Of a stretch of 64,000 nucleotides of DNA, positions 36,664-49,274 are shown one piece after another. A program made the translations under genes and the position numbers. The stretch comes from Agapanthus africanus (taxonomy: Eukaryota; Streptophyta; Magnoliopsida; Asparagales; Amaryllidaceae): the NCBI GenBank assembly GCA_030015575.1, contig CM057337.1:380827582-380891581 (forward strand). The letters run 5' to 3'. How positions within the stretch are numbered: the first letter of the stretch is position 1; each line of letters opens with the position of its first letter. Under the pieces are notes generated by a model that saw only the letters and a list, made by a program, of their open reading frames with translations, was not told the origin of the DNA and did not search any database.

Positions 36664-39332
36664 ACAAATACATGAGATGATATAAAGGCATCCCCAAGCG
36701 GGAGCAAGCTCTTCGCCAATCGGCGGATCATAACCACACAAGGCAGAATATATGTATACGACACCCAACGGCGAAAATCACCACAAATGATAAAGTAAAG
36801 CAAGACGTCAACCCAAAAGCGAACATAAAACCCATCGCTCAAGACTCGGAACTACAAGTCTTGCTAAGTCTCACTGCATATACAAATACTAGTTTTGATT
36901 GATGGAGTTGACCAAATATAAAATGAATAATAATACAGTAGCGGCACGATCCAACATGTACCACCTACCAAAAGCAAAACACCCGAATGCAGCTGTGTGG
37001 CAGCGATGTCGCTACTGATCCATGCGGTCAACCTGCAAGAACTGTGGCACAACAGGGGTGAGTTGCCAACTCGTGAGTAGAAAAACATCAACAAGTAGAA
37101 ATCGAATAAAGAACGATTCCTAGGTCAACTATATCATAAAGGTAATACTATGATATCTAGGGTGACTGTATCTGTAAATGTGCCAATAATATAATCAACG
37201 CCTATCAGCATGTGGATATCATCCAACAATATAATCAATGTTTGTATGCATGTGGATCTCGTCCATGTGTCAACCAATGACACAACAACATCATGCATGT
37301 AAATATCGTAAAAGCATATGGATTAAAGTATGGGGATATAAATCAACGTGTGTCCCTCGCGACACATTAAAATCATGGAACCTGAGTGTCCAGCATCGAC
37401 ATTCGAAACATCATGAAACCCGTGTCCAACATCGACAAGTAAATCCTCATATATTTTGGGCTCCGTCAGTCCGTATCGGCCAACAGGCTCCATCAGTCCG
37501 GATCGGCCCATATCATCTCACGACTCTGGTCGGTATCCTCCGGATAACCGCCAAGCCCTAATACTATCACCGGTAGGTAGTGCTCCTCTTCCAGGCTTAC
37601 TGTCTAACAATACGAGTCTTTTTGCCCCGCGGTACCTCACCGGGTCCACCATGTACCCTTAGACGTTGCGTACTACTCCTCGAATCGGTTTTCACGTGCC
37701 AATCTCAGAACCGGGAAAACACATGGTGGACACACTGAAATATCATATCAAGAGAAACCGGGCTTTTAAAACTATACAAACTTTCTTTTGAAATGACCAC
37801 GGTTCTCAAATCCAGAAATCTCATGAAAACAACATATCTCATTGCGTATAATCGTAAAGCATGATGTATGCGACATATGATAGAAATGTAAGCATATCCG
37901 TAGATCAAGCAACATGGAACAATGATGTGACAATATCAGTATATCATGTGACATATCGTAATGACGTAAACATATGTGAACATAGCAAGTAAATTATGCA
38001 AGTAGTCAATGATGATGCAGCAATTCTACTGTGTAGTGACATAGCAATTATCGATAATGAAGTGTGTGAACCGGCAAATCTGTGTAAGTGTAACATACAC
38101 ATCATCGATAATGGTGTAGGTGTACTAGCACAGCTATATGCAATGCAATGAGAATAACATGAATCTAGCATAAAGTAAATCGTCAGCTAAATGCTATAAG
38201 ATATACGTATCTAACATGACCGAGTCGGTGAATCTCTCAATCGGCATCCAGCTTCACAATATCACGAATGGTATTATCCATCGTATGGCATCCTCTAGTC
38301 AAGGGTATGGATCAATCATCATAAAACTCATCACGTACGGCAAATCATCGTATGGAGGTATTAATCCATCAGGGATCCTATCAACCTATATGACACTGAG
38401 TGTACGGACCTAACGTCTCGTATGATATATCACTCAATATTCACCACATTATATATATATATATATACCTATGTTCCAGGTCACATCCATAACAATCTCA
38501 TATCAGGGGACCGACAAAGACATCAATCATCTCATATCGAGTCGCATCCGTATACCAATATATCAATCAAGTCATCATATCACATCGTATATCCTTTTCA
38601 TCGAATTAAGTCAATTTTATATATATACATTCTACCTTATACATCAAATGTCAAGCTACTCTAAAACTTATACTTATTCTAGTGCAACTACATATCTATA
38701 AGTCGTGATTCACTTTCACTTTTCATTTCCTTAAAGCTTTCATCTCATAATCCAATATATATTCAATCACTCATATCATCTCTAACTATCTCTTTTTAAC
38801 CATATCCCTAGTTTCAAATCTGGGTCTCTACGACCGTATCCTATAAATCGGTTCCCATCAAAAAGGTTGCGGGGGTGCTATACGCCATCAACCCGACTTC
38901 CCCCGTAGATATAGATCTACTCTCCTTGACCCTTGCATGCCGAAGTTGATGACGCCATGCTCCATCATCTCGGAATCCACGCGAAGTTACCTACAATATC
39001 AACACATATCACAATACCATTAAAATCGAGTTCGGAAAACCAATACGGCACACGGGGCGCTCATAGCTTAGAACATATGGCCTACACTTGCAAAAACGAC
39101 CAGACAACCCTCTTCGTTGACGTACAAACATCCAACGACCCAATACAATATCAAACACTAAAACAAAGCAATCAAAATACGGAAAACATATCTAAAAATC
39201 ACACCAATGTGCTCCGAGATTTTGACTCAGGTCGATTGGAGCTAAACTACCAAGTATAGGGTGTTGTATATGGAGTGAGTGAGCTACTGTACCAATTCCA
39301 GCCCCAAAAACCACTAAGTGGCCGGCCACAAT
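36664..39332 (-). repeat. G1 5' LTR, segment 2 of 3
   Basis: The first five bases ACAAA duplicate 26417-26421. The rest continues the gypsy LTR and is the reverse complement of G2 from about 9990 back to 7171, without the 59-bp array. It ends with ACAAT, the target of element D. A short (TA)n run lies at 38450-38467. ORFs here have no recognised product. Confidence 0.88.
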
Positions 39333-41439
39333 TGTTGGATATAGTGCCCTCAGAGTCAATTATTGGATCACAGGCACGTGATTGCAATGATTGAGGGAGG
39401 ACCTATACCAGTAGGACAGTCTTAATCGAGAGGTTTGTATACTATCTGGTTTGTCTTTATCATCGTGTACAAGCTTTAGGTGACATTGTGGTTCGCTATT
39501 ACACGTTGATGGAGAATAGTATGCTACCATGGTTTGTCTTTATCATCGTGTACTGCTTTAGCTGACCTTACAGATCGCTATTGCACGCTGATAGAGCCTT
39601 TAGTATTCTTGCTTGACGACCAACAGTATGATGGCCATCATATACGTGGGAGCTGGGGTCTATAAGCACATCCTTAAAAGGTCCCTAGTCATGGGAGTTT
39701 CGAGACTGGGCATCGATACTCCATCAGTAGACTAGTGTATACAGTCGAGACACCGACGAGGGGCGGTGGCCGGTCTTACAATCCATTGGTGTCAGTTGGT
39801 TCACCTAAGATGTATACAGGTGGTCATTGGGTTATGAGTACACCGGACAAGACTCGCCGGGAACATGCTAGTTGGTATTATACCTGACGTTAGATAGCAG
39901 TTCCCTGGTGACAAGTATACAGGTTAGTTCATCGACCTGAGATCGTCATTTGTCTCGTGTGAGTTCCAACTGTGCTTTGATTACTTCCCTACCACGGCTA
40001 AAAGGAGTCGTGCAAACAGGATTTAGTTGGGTAATGCCCCGAGCCACATGGAGGCAGTGAGCGGATCGGCAGGGGATTCGTCTCTCCCGGTATTAGGGGT
40101 GAGATCGCGCTGTGTCTAGGAGCGCCATTACACAATACCCTCGGCCGAGGCAGGAGATTTACTGGTAGGTATTCAAGTAGTATCTAAGGGTGTTCTGGGC
40201 TACACTCCGACACGACTTGTACCGCATTTGGGGGTCTGACTTTTACCAACCCCCTAGGCCCGCCATGCGATGCTCATAGACGAACGGACCAGAATGCACG
40301 GATATTGTCACTGACAGGCTCAGTAGGGTGTCAAGATGAGTTCGCTCATCGACCTCCCTTGTGGTCAATACCTTGTAGCCCGTTACGTACGGATAATACC
40401 TCTGATGTGCTAGTGGTTAAATCCACAGCCAAAGTATTGACGAGTCTTTAGAGTCCCCCACAGACAGTTTCTCAAGTTTCGGGCGAAACGTCGTAGAGGC
40501 CGTATGATATATGGCAGGGTCCGATCATAAACGTGCAGTAGTGCACGGATCATGATCGGGCGGATCATACAAGTGAGCTTTGGTTTAAGCCGGATCCTAG
40601 TATTTGACTTGTTCGATTACTTTAGTCTCATCGCATTCGCATTCAGTTGGAATGCGGATACAGGTATGTATATGCGAGTGAGGGGTATCCTTCTCATCCA
40701 TCACGAGTTTACTTTAGATGTTGCCGTATATTTTTATTGCTGTAAACATTTGGGTTAATGTTTACAAATGGAAATTATGAGCTAGAAACCATCATTTTGT
40801 GCATTAAATGGTACATGTACTTCATGGGTGAGTCATGGTATCATTTCTTGTGCAAATATCACATTATGTGATTGATTGGTGAGTTGATTTGATGAGAGGA
40901 GAGAGAGGGGCAACCATGTTAGTGTTGTGAGCTCTTGTATTATTGGTCTCTCTCTCATTATTATCATTCCAACATCACAAAAGGAAAAAGATAGCTCCTT
41001 CTTCTTCTTCTTCTTCTCCTTCTAGCTCAAAACTTCCATCAATGGCATCATTTCTAACCTCCATCCATGCCATGGATGCAAGAGGCAAATTGATCACAAA
41101 CATTCTCCACAACACCTTGGACACGTCGGCTAGCACACTTCGTGCCAGAGTTGCTTCGGATGAAGTGGGAGCCCGTAAAAAGAATCGATGATGTGGTGCC
41201 CTTTCCGACGAGGAGATCGAGACCGGGTATGCCGCGAGGAGCTTGGGATGGTGGCCAAAGACTGAAGGACACGGATCGATCGGTATAGCCTTCTATTCCT
41301 TCTCTAGATAGCTAGTTGTAGATTAATGGTTCGATCCGGGTTTTAAGCATACGATAGCGCCGGTTTTCAAGTTAAGAAAAAATTTCTTTTTCGCATTTTG
41401 GCCTCGGAATGACGGCCAGGGCGCTACCGTAGTCTTACA
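39333..41439 (+). repeat. Element D 5' LTR
   Basis: Starts TGTTGGATATAG and ends AGTCTTACA. Contains CCTCGGCCGAGG at 40139-40150, the positional counterpart of CCCTGGCCAGGG in the other families. An 82-codon ORF (40943-41191) lies near the end; the 3' LTR copy does not keep it intact. Confidence 0.95.
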
Positions 41440-41452
41440 TGGTATCAGAGCC
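41440..41452 (+). other. Primer binding site of element D
   Basis: TGGTATCAGAGCC directly abuts the LTR end. Confidence 0.95.
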
Positions 41453-41652
41453 AGGCCATTAACCTTTACTAGCTTGCTTTAGCGTGGTTAGAACTTCGAT
41501 CGGACGAAAATTTCCAAAACTGCATTTCGAAGTCATCAGTTTCTGTCGATTTTTTCCTGTGGTCAAAAAATTATTTGGTGCGCTGCAGAAAATCAGGCAG
41601 GGTTTTTTAGGAGCACTGTAGAAATTTAGTGACATGATCCTACAGTAACGCC

Positions 41653-41693
41653 GCGGAACCGCGGCCCCACCCCCCCTTTGGTCGCGGTTCCGC
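41653..41693. other. GC-rich hairpin near primer site (D)
   Basis: Arms GCGGAACCGCG (41653-41663) and CGCGGTTCCGC (41683-41693) are perfect complements around a 19-nt loop with a C run. Confidence 0.85.
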
Positions 41694-43233
41694 CGCCATT
41701 CTGAGGCTTCACTGCACCAAATTTCCTCAGTAGGTCTCTAACTTGGAAAAGAGGTTTCTGGTAATTTTTTTTTGGGCCCAGATTTATTTGAGCACTGGGT
41801 ATTGTGCTTGGGGCCCACTTCAGGAAATTTTTTCGATCGAAAATTTTAAACATGTTACTTCACAGTATTTATATTATATCTGCGACCGCGAATTTTATTT
41901 GATCGATAAATCCTGTCTAATTGCTATAGTTCTTTTAGATGGATTTGCGAACATGACATTCACGTTGATGTTCTGTTGTGCTGTGATGTTGCGGATTTGT
42001 CGTGGTGGATAGCTTGGATGCAATGGTAGTACAGTTTGGTTGTATATGTACATTTGATATTGCGAGGTGAGCGTCCGACATGTGGACTGCCGTCACTGCC
42101 TGTTTGTATGTTATTCTTTTAGGGTACAACCGGGCTGAGGTCGATGTACCCGTTTTATATATTTTACTTTCTGTACTCGGATTACCCCGTGGGGTGGTGC
42201 ACGGATAGCCGGGTACTAGAGGGAAACGGGCCCGCATCTCATGGCTTTGAGATGGAGGGGGCTTCACTCTAGAATTGGCGGGCAATTTGCTGCACTTGTA
42301 GGGGGTACAGGTTGACCCAAGGAGGGGTACTCAAGTTACCAGATTCTGTGAAGTGCTGGGTGTCCATTCACGTTGTTGAAGGGGGCTGCCTCACTTCAGG
42401 TTTTGGCGGGTAACATGCCGCGCCCGTAGGGGTCTAGGATTTCATTGCACAGGCTATCCACGCGACTAGGGGAACGTCGGGTTTCAGTAGCGGCTCTATA
42501 AAACCCGGGGATCCCAGATTATCTGTATTGTTCTGTGATGCTTATTACTCTCTGTGATGTTGCATTTTATCACGCCTTGAACGAATATTATATATTGATA
42601 TGTATACTAGTAGATGTTGTATATGTTTTACACCCGCGCTAGTCCAGTCCCCGCTCTGTCGTTAGTTAAGTAACCTAACGGGTGATGACGGGACCCAGTG
42701 GCGAATGCGGATGGTATATACGTACATCGTATTTTCGTTCTTTATTGGTGTGATCAATTGATGGGACTACATTGATTCGGATCAATGGAAGCTAAACAAA
42801 CCTAATCTGATGTTGTTGGAACATTTTTTTAAAAAAAAGGCAGTTATTGCAAGGACGTTCTCTTCTGTTTTGCATAGTGGTATTCGGCTATGAATATCAA
42901 ACACCTCAGTCGACAAGGCAAGGGCCGTGATCCCTTCACCGGGAGTGACCCCTTGGACAGAAGCTTGCGTCAGGGTAATAACTTCAGTATAACCGATTAC
43001 TTTTTGCTTTACTTCGTGGTATTCAGTTGGAATATCCTGCACCTCATTCTAAGGGGAAAGAGCCGAGATCCCTTCACCGGGAGTGACCTCTTTAGCAAAG
43101 GTTTTCGCCACTATATTTTTATAAAAGCTATGCAGTTCCTTCAACGACATCAAGTTCATTACGTTAAACGTTTTTCGCCAAAAACCAGTCGTAGCGCTCC
43201 GTCATTTCCTACGGGTATTATTCAGTATTCGTG

Positions 43234-43439
43234 CTGCGTTTGTTGACCTATTCAAGACGTAGTGTTCGGTAGCTAAGTGGTACTTGTTTGTAGCATAAAT
43301 GGGATTTGTTAGGACAGTCGTGCGGCCTTGTTGACCTAGTCAAGGCCACGTACGGGTGGGTTTAATGCAATCCAGAGTAATGACTGGTTGAACATGACTG
43401 GCGGTTTATGGTTTGTTGACCTAGTCAAGGTCATAAGCC
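43234..43439 (+). other. Triple hairpin module in leader (D)
   Basis: Hairpins lie at 43234-43262, 43320-43353 and 43403-43439. The inner stem is TTGAC/GTCAA with loop CTA in the second and third; the first is decayed (TTGACCTATTCAA). Outer stems are CTGCG/CGTAG (one G-U), GTGCG/CGTAC (one G-U) and GGTTTATG/CATAAGCC (one G-U). The order along the RNA is the same as in the minus-strand elements. Confidence 0.72.
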
Positions 43440-43735
43440 GTTTGGGTAAAAACACACAACGGGAGTTTCTAAAGAAACTGAAACTTGCCAGATATGCGCA
43501 TACCTTCTGGAGTGTGATAACGTGAGTGGATTCCATCACGTTATCATGCGATGATAGTTGGATCCCGATTCCTACTGATGAGTTGGTTTACTCCTCTAGT
43601 GATCCCGACTAATTCTTCTTTCAGGTTTGGAGGAGAATTTGAGGATATAGTGGGAGGTTTCCTGATTAGATAAAGTGATAACCATTCTGATCTAGGCTAG
43701 AGTGCACACAGAGTGTTTCTTTTCTCTCTCTCTTT

Positions 43736-45779
43736 GGCAGCGACCATGGACCGGCTCGTGACTATGACTCAGTGACCAAGTTAACCGAACCTTCTTAAAA
43801 CACTGGCTTTTGGATTGTGAGAGTTGCATACCTCGTTGCCACTCCGACTTTTACCCTTTTCTCCATAACACCCCATATTACTACGAACATCCACTTCCAT
43901 TGGATAAAACCATCGTATGGTTATATACGAACTCGATGGTACTTGTTTCAGATTCGAGGATGGTTTCTGGTTCTGGAGAAAACGAATAGGACTATTCAGT
44001 TGTCTTTTTCCTTTTACCTTCTCTCAGGCTGCGAGTGTTCCTTGGATTAGGACAGTACACCTATTACGCTAATTGGATAGTCTTCTTCCAAACCATAGGC
44101 AGGTGCCAAATGGTAGGGAATGAAGAAAACAAATTGGCCTAACGATGGTGTACAGAAGGTATTAAATAAAGACAAATAAAGGGATTAGTAAGAGGGCAAA
44201 GTAAACTGCGACTGATATTCATGACCAAACCAAGTATTTCATCGCCACTCCTACATCACCTTTGTATTTCTCCAGAACACTCCGTATCTATATGAAGATC
44301 CACAGTTTATTTGATACTCTATCGTATGGTTATATATGAACTTGAAGGGACTTGTTCCAGTTCGGGGATGGATTCTGGTTCAGGAGAAATAGGAATAAGG
44401 TTTTATTCAGTTGTCTTTTATCTTTACCTTCTCTCAGGTTGCGAGTGCTCCTAGGATTAGGATAGTACACCTATTACGCTTATTGGATAGTCTTCTTCCA
44501 AACCATGGGTTGGTACCGAACGGTAGGGAAGCAAGAAAACCATTTAGCCTAACGAAGGTGTACAGAAGGTAATGACTAAAGACATATAAAGGGATTTGGA
44601 GAGATGGCAAAGAAATATACGGTTACAACTGTGAATCTGATAATGGAAGACGGATTACTTAGAATACCAGGATACCCCTACGAAACATTTACATGTTTCA
44701 GTTTCACTGTGTATTGTTAAAAGAAAACTGATTTCCCAATTAGCCCTCACTCCAGGGTATGTATTTACTTGGTATGATTCTCACATCTGTATGGTTTTAC
44801 AGATGATGAGTGGGAGTAAGTTATTGGGAATTGGGTGATCATCCTCATTATATCAGGATTCGTTGTAATTGGTGATATTTGAGGAAATCGCCTGGGTTGT
44901 TTGCTGGACGGCAAATATTTGGTTTTGAATATCCATTGTTATGCACCAATTTCAAATTGATATATCTGTAAGTTCATTTTTATGAAGTGAGATATAACTT
45001 TTTGAAATTATGTCTATGACATTTACCTATATCAGTGGATGGTTAGGTAAGGAGCATTAAACAGCGGTGTAATTCTTCTTAACCATAAGTACAGTTTTCA
45101 ACCTACGACACACAGGGAATGAGTTATTAGACTTAGGGGACTTATACAGAGTATTGTATGTTGTCCAGTGTCCATGAGGACAGAGGGGTTGGTACTCGTA
45201 CTATATTCTGTTTACTTATGACTTCTCTAGTTCTTAGACAAGTGTTTCGTAGAAACACAAGGTCCAAGTTTTGAGAAGTTATAGGTATATGAATAAAGTA
45301 GAGAAACAGGTGTTGCAAGTATCGGGATTCTTCAAGGTGATCGAAGATATAGATACTTGTGTATGGTATTCAGTTAATAGTAATGATTAAGAGAACTTGC
45401 TTCTCTTTCAGGTTACTCATAATTGGAAGCACTCCTAAGTTGAGTAATGCTGATCTGCCTCTCTCCATTTAGTTGACATGCACTGGAGACAGCTGCATGA
45501 TTTGAATCTGGTTCAAATTAAATCAGTGCCTCTGTTTCTATATTGGATATAAAATAGTTTATATCTTAACTGTGTTAAGATACGGGGAGTTGTCTGGCTT
45601 CTGCTTAAAACCAGACTGGATAACTCAAGGCACGTTTCTGTAATGGCTGTTTGTGGGTTGACCTGGGCTATGACGAGGGTTAACTTTCAACCATCTGGAA
45701 GATCAATAGTGATATTGTTCTTGACTCGCCACAGTTTTAGTAAAATGCATTTTTTTCAGAAAACAGTAGTAGGAGTATG
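43736..45779 (+). mobile_element. Element D region in place of gag, protease and integrase core
   Basis: Just after GCAGCGACC, frame remnants read KLTEPS, then a stop and NTG, resembling the LTEPAYYTELG start of the short peptide in E and B. No gag, protease or catalytic integrase motif is convincing between here and 45779. About 800 bp of it is a tandem duplication (43826-44640). The rest (44640-45779) is AT-rich with no ORF I can assign. Confidence 0.6.
43826..44640. repeat. About 410-bp tandem duplication inside element D
   Basis: ATCGTATGG with the following TTATATA recurs at 43912 and 44321, and TGGATAGTCTTCTTCCAAAC at 44074 and 44484. Copies are diverged by substitutions and small indels along the whole length. 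I do not find this sequence in B, C or E. Confidence 0.88.
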
Positions 45780-45995
45780 GTAGAACTGGAAGTGATTCCA
45801 GAACCGCAAACAATTACTGAAAATTTGATAAGAACCTAATGATTCAATCTGGATTGACATTCCATTGGCCACTCCGCAGATATGGTGGGTAAGCTCAAGC
45901 ACCCGAGAGGTACTCTGGTAGCCTCAAGGACGGTGACAGGGAGGTTCTTGTTTACCCAGACTTACCATTACTGTTGTTCCAGGCTATGAGACCCG
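45780..45995 (+). pseudogene. Element D integrase C-terminus remnant
   Basis: At 45780-45827 the frame reads VELEVIPEPQTITENL, matching IELEEIPEPRAITESL of element C. After frameshifts, 45899-45952 reads APERYSGSLKDGDREVLV, matching PPERYYGFLIDGDRED. Residue-level similarity with repeated frame breaks shows an old remnant. Confidence 0.85.
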
Positions 45996-46032
45996 GCAGG
46001 AGGATGAATATAGCGTCGTTCTGATCTGGCTT

Positions 46033-46620
46033 CAGAAGTGCACGTGTATATGACTCTGCCAGAGGGTTGTCGTAGTCAGTGGGAGCAGCGGAAGCATAGT
46101 GGACAAGTAGCTTATTTCTATTTATAGATTAAAGCAGATATAGCGGAGATAGACCATCTATTTCTGATGTGACAGTCATAGGTTCGACTTCATCAGAATA
46201 GGGGATGGATCTGTTTAGAAGGTAGTAGGGTGTAATGTCCTGGTATTTAGATGACATACATAGAGTAGCAAGTGAAATTACTATACTAAGATCGGTTATA
46301 CTTTGGTTATCACACAGTGGTTTCTCCAAAAAGGATATAGACATAATATCAAACATTCTGGTTACTAGATCTATGGTTTTAGATCTAGATTTGGGTAGTT
46401 TCCCAATCTGGGTACTTAGACAGCATTCTAAAGGTTTTTAGAGTGGACGACTCCGGGCATGGTAGTGTACCTGTAGGTGTTGGAGTCACCCTCTCTAAAG
46501 GTGTCTTACAGACTAAAGAGGAGAGGGATGTGCATGATTGGCAGATCACTTGCGTAGGCAATTGATTTGATCATGAGATGTCAAGTACCACACCAGATGT
46601 TGTTTTTGCAGTAAATGCAA
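46033..46620 (+). pseudogene. Element D reverse transcriptase remnant
   Basis: 46035-46067 reads EVHVYMTLPEG, the counterpart of EECVYMDEQEG. 46244-46261 reads YLDDIH, the RT active site, followed by ASEITILRSVILWLSHS, which aligns with GNDIPMLQSVKGFLSHS of C. From 46443 a shifted frame has VTLSKG, like ITLSKK. Near 46577 MRCQVPHQML parallels AMLCTRPDVAYAL. The finger and palm segments between VYMTLPEG and YLDDI are shorter than in C, so there is an internal deletion. Confidence 0.85.
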
Positions 46621-47060
46621 TAAGTTGATATTGATCCAATCCTGGAGAAACGTTCGGAAGAAGTTTTAGAACGTAAGTGGATGTTCAAGGGATATGATAA
46701 CAACAGCCTCTTTTAGGAGACGGTTATAATTCCAGGCTTCCAAGGTGACTTGGATGACAGAGTGGCTGTCAGAGTTATAGTTTTCCCTCTGACGAGGGGC
46801 AGTATTTTAGACAGGTGGTCCAAGCGGATACTGAGGGAGGCAAGGTTCAGGATACTGATTGGTTTCAGTTGACGATACAGTCTAAGAAATTTGGATTTGG
46901 AGTTCATTCATGAACAAGGTCCTATCAGATATCCAAACATAATCTAAGACAGGTATTGCTCATTTCGGGAGATGGCTTTCTCCGCGAACTTGAGATAAAG
47001 AGAGACATAGAAAGAAACATCAGGGCGGATCCACTAGCTGAGGCTATTTCTCGAATGTAA
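46621..47060 (+). pseudogene. Element D RNase H remnant
   Basis: No intact catalytic motif is seen. The end is clear: 47025-47057 reads ADPLTEAISRM and then TAA, the counterpart of ADPFTKAIPQ at the C-terminus of the C polyprotein. The intervening sequence is colinear in position but badly eroded. Confidence 0.7.
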
Positions 47061-47162
47061 TAGTTTCGCAAACGAGCTTTATGAGACTGATTAGTAGAGG
47101 AATTGGTTGTTCGGTATCACACGGGCTGTGAGTATGCAACATCGCAATAATTAGCCTTGAGT

Positions 47163-47175
47163 GCAAGTGGGAGAT
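47163..47175 (+). other. Polypurine tract of element D
   Basis: GCAAGTGGGAGAT immediately before the 3' LTR. Confidence 0.9.
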
Positions 47176-49274
47176 TGTTGGATATAGTGCCCTCAGAGTC
47201 AATTATTGGATCACATGCACGTGATTGCAATGATTGAGGGAGGTCCTATACCGGTAGGACAGTCTTACTCGAGAGGTTTGTACATTATCTGGTTTGTCTT
47301 TATCATCGTGTACATGCTTTAGGTGACATTGTGGTTCACTATTACACGTTGATGGAGAATGGTATGCTAACATGGTTTGTCTTTGTCATCGTGTACTGCT
47401 TTAGGTGACCTTACAGATCGCTATTGCACGCTGATAGAGACTTAGGATTCTTGCTTGACGACCAGCAGTATGATGGCGATCATATACGTGGTAGCTGGGG
47501 TTTATAAGTACATCCTTAAAAGGTCCCTAGTCGTAGGAGTTTCGAGACTGGGCATCGATACTCTATTAGTAGACTAGTGTATACAGTCGAGATCCCGATG
47601 AGGGGCGGTGGCCGTTCTCACAAGCCATTGGTGTCAGTTGGTTCACCTAAGAAGTATACAGGTGCTCATTGGGTTATGAATACACCGGACAAGACTTGCC
47701 GGGAACATGCTATTTGGTATTATACCTGACATCGGATAGCAGTTCCCTGGTGATATGTGTACAGGTTAGTTCATCGACCTGAGATCGTCATTTGTCTCGT
47801 GTGAGTTCCCACTGTGCTTTGATTACTACTCTACCATGGCTTAAAGGAGTCGTGCAAACAGGTTTTAGTTGGGTACAGTCCCGAGCCACATGGAGGCAGT
47901 GAGCGGATCGGCAGGGGATTCGTCTCTCCCAGTATTGGGGGTGAGATCGCGCTGTGTCTAGGAGCGCCATTACACAAAGCCCTCGGCCGAGGCAGGAGAT
48001 TTACTGGTAGGTATTCCACGAGTATCTCAGGGTGTTCTGGGCTACACTCCGACACGACTTGTACCGCATTTGGGGGTTTGACTTTTACCAACCCCCTAGG
48101 CCCGCCATGTGATACTTATAGAAGAACGGACCGCACTGTACGGATATTGTCACTGACGGGCTCAGTAGGGTGTCAAGATGAGTTCGCTCATCGACCTCCC
48201 TTGTGGTCAATACCTGGTAGCCCGTTACGTACGGCTAATACCTCTGACGTGCTAGTTGTTAAATCCACAACCAAAGTATTGACGAGTCTTTAGAGTCCCC
48301 CACAGACAGTTTCTCAAGTTTCGGGCGAAACGTCGTAGAGGCCGTATGATATATTGCAGGGTCCAATCATATACGTGCAGTTGTGCACGGATCATGATCG
48401 GACGGATCATACTAGTGGGCTTTGGTTTAATCTGGATCCTAGTATTAGATTTGTTGGATTACTTTAGTCTCGTCGCATTCGCATTCTGTCGGAATGCGGA
48501 TGCAGGTATGTATATACGAGTGAGGAGTATCCTTGTGATCCGTCACGAGTTTACTTTAGATGTTGCCGTATCATTTTATTGTTGTAAAAATTTGGGTTAA
48601 TGTTTACAAATGGAAATTATGAGCTAGAAACCATCATTTTGTGCATTAAATGATACATGTACTTCATGGGTGAGTCATGGTATCATTTCTTGTGCAAATA
48701 TCACATTATGTGATTGATTAGTGAGTTGATTTGATGAGAGGAGAGAGAGGGGCAGCCATGTTAGTGTTGTAAGCTCTTGTATTACTGGGCTCTCTCTCAT
48801 TATTATCATTCCAACATCACAAAAGGAAAAAGATAGCTCCTTCTTCTTCTTCTCCCTCTAGCTCAAAACTTCTATCAATGGCATCATCTCCAACCACCAT
48901 CCAAGCCATGGATGCAAGAGACAAAGTGATCACAAACATTCTCTACAACACCTTGGACTCGTCGGCTAGCACACTTCGTGCCCGAGTTGCTTCGGATGAA
49001 GCGGGAGCCCATAAAAAGAATTGATGATGTAGTGCCCTTTCCGACGAGGAGATCGAGACCGAAGATGCCGCGAGGAGCTTGGGATGGTGTCCAAAGACCG
49101 AAAGACACGGATCGATCGGTATAGCCTTCTATCCCTTCTCTAGATAGCTAGCTGTAGGTTAATGGTTCGATCCGGGTTTTAAGCATACGATAGCGCTGGT
49201 TTTCAAGTTAAAAAAATATACGTTTCCGCATTTTGGCCTCGGAAAGACGGTCGGGGCGCTGCCGTAGTCTTACA
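47176..49274 (+). repeat. Element D 3' LTR
   Basis: Starts TGTTGGATATAG and ends AGTCTTACA. The palindrome CCTCGGCCGAGG is at 47981-47992. The right target duplication ACAAT follows. Confidence 0.95.

Larger units (their letters stand above)
41453..43735 (+). mobile_element. Element D leader (UTL), about 2.3 kb
   Basis: Non-coding leader with the GC-rich hairpin, two diverged copies of a GC-rich segment with TTGGCGGG and CGTAGGGG/TGTAGGGG (about 42252-42440), the conserved block around 42627-42730, the duplicated TCCCTTCACCGGGAGTGAC block (42931 and 43069, period 138 bp) and the triple hairpins. It ends at GCAGCGACC near 43738, the point where gag begins in C. Confidence 0.82.
39333..49274 (+). 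mobile_element. Complete Ty1/copia element D (9942 bp), plus strand
   Basis: LTRs of 2107 and 2099 bp, target duplications ACAAT at 39328-39332 and 49275-49279, primer site and polypurine tract all present. Visual LTR difference is about 5%. The LTR family differs from A, B and E (start TGTTGGATATAG, then GTGCCCTCAGAG), but the leader has the same hairpin and duplicated-block plan. Gag is absent; pol is recognisable only from the integrase C-terminus onward. Confidence 0.96.

Noticed and set aside
40943..41191. 82-codon ORF near the end of the D 5' LTR
   Set aside because: The 3' LTR copy of the same region does not keep the frame, and the Ser-rich stretch comes from a TTC microsatellite.
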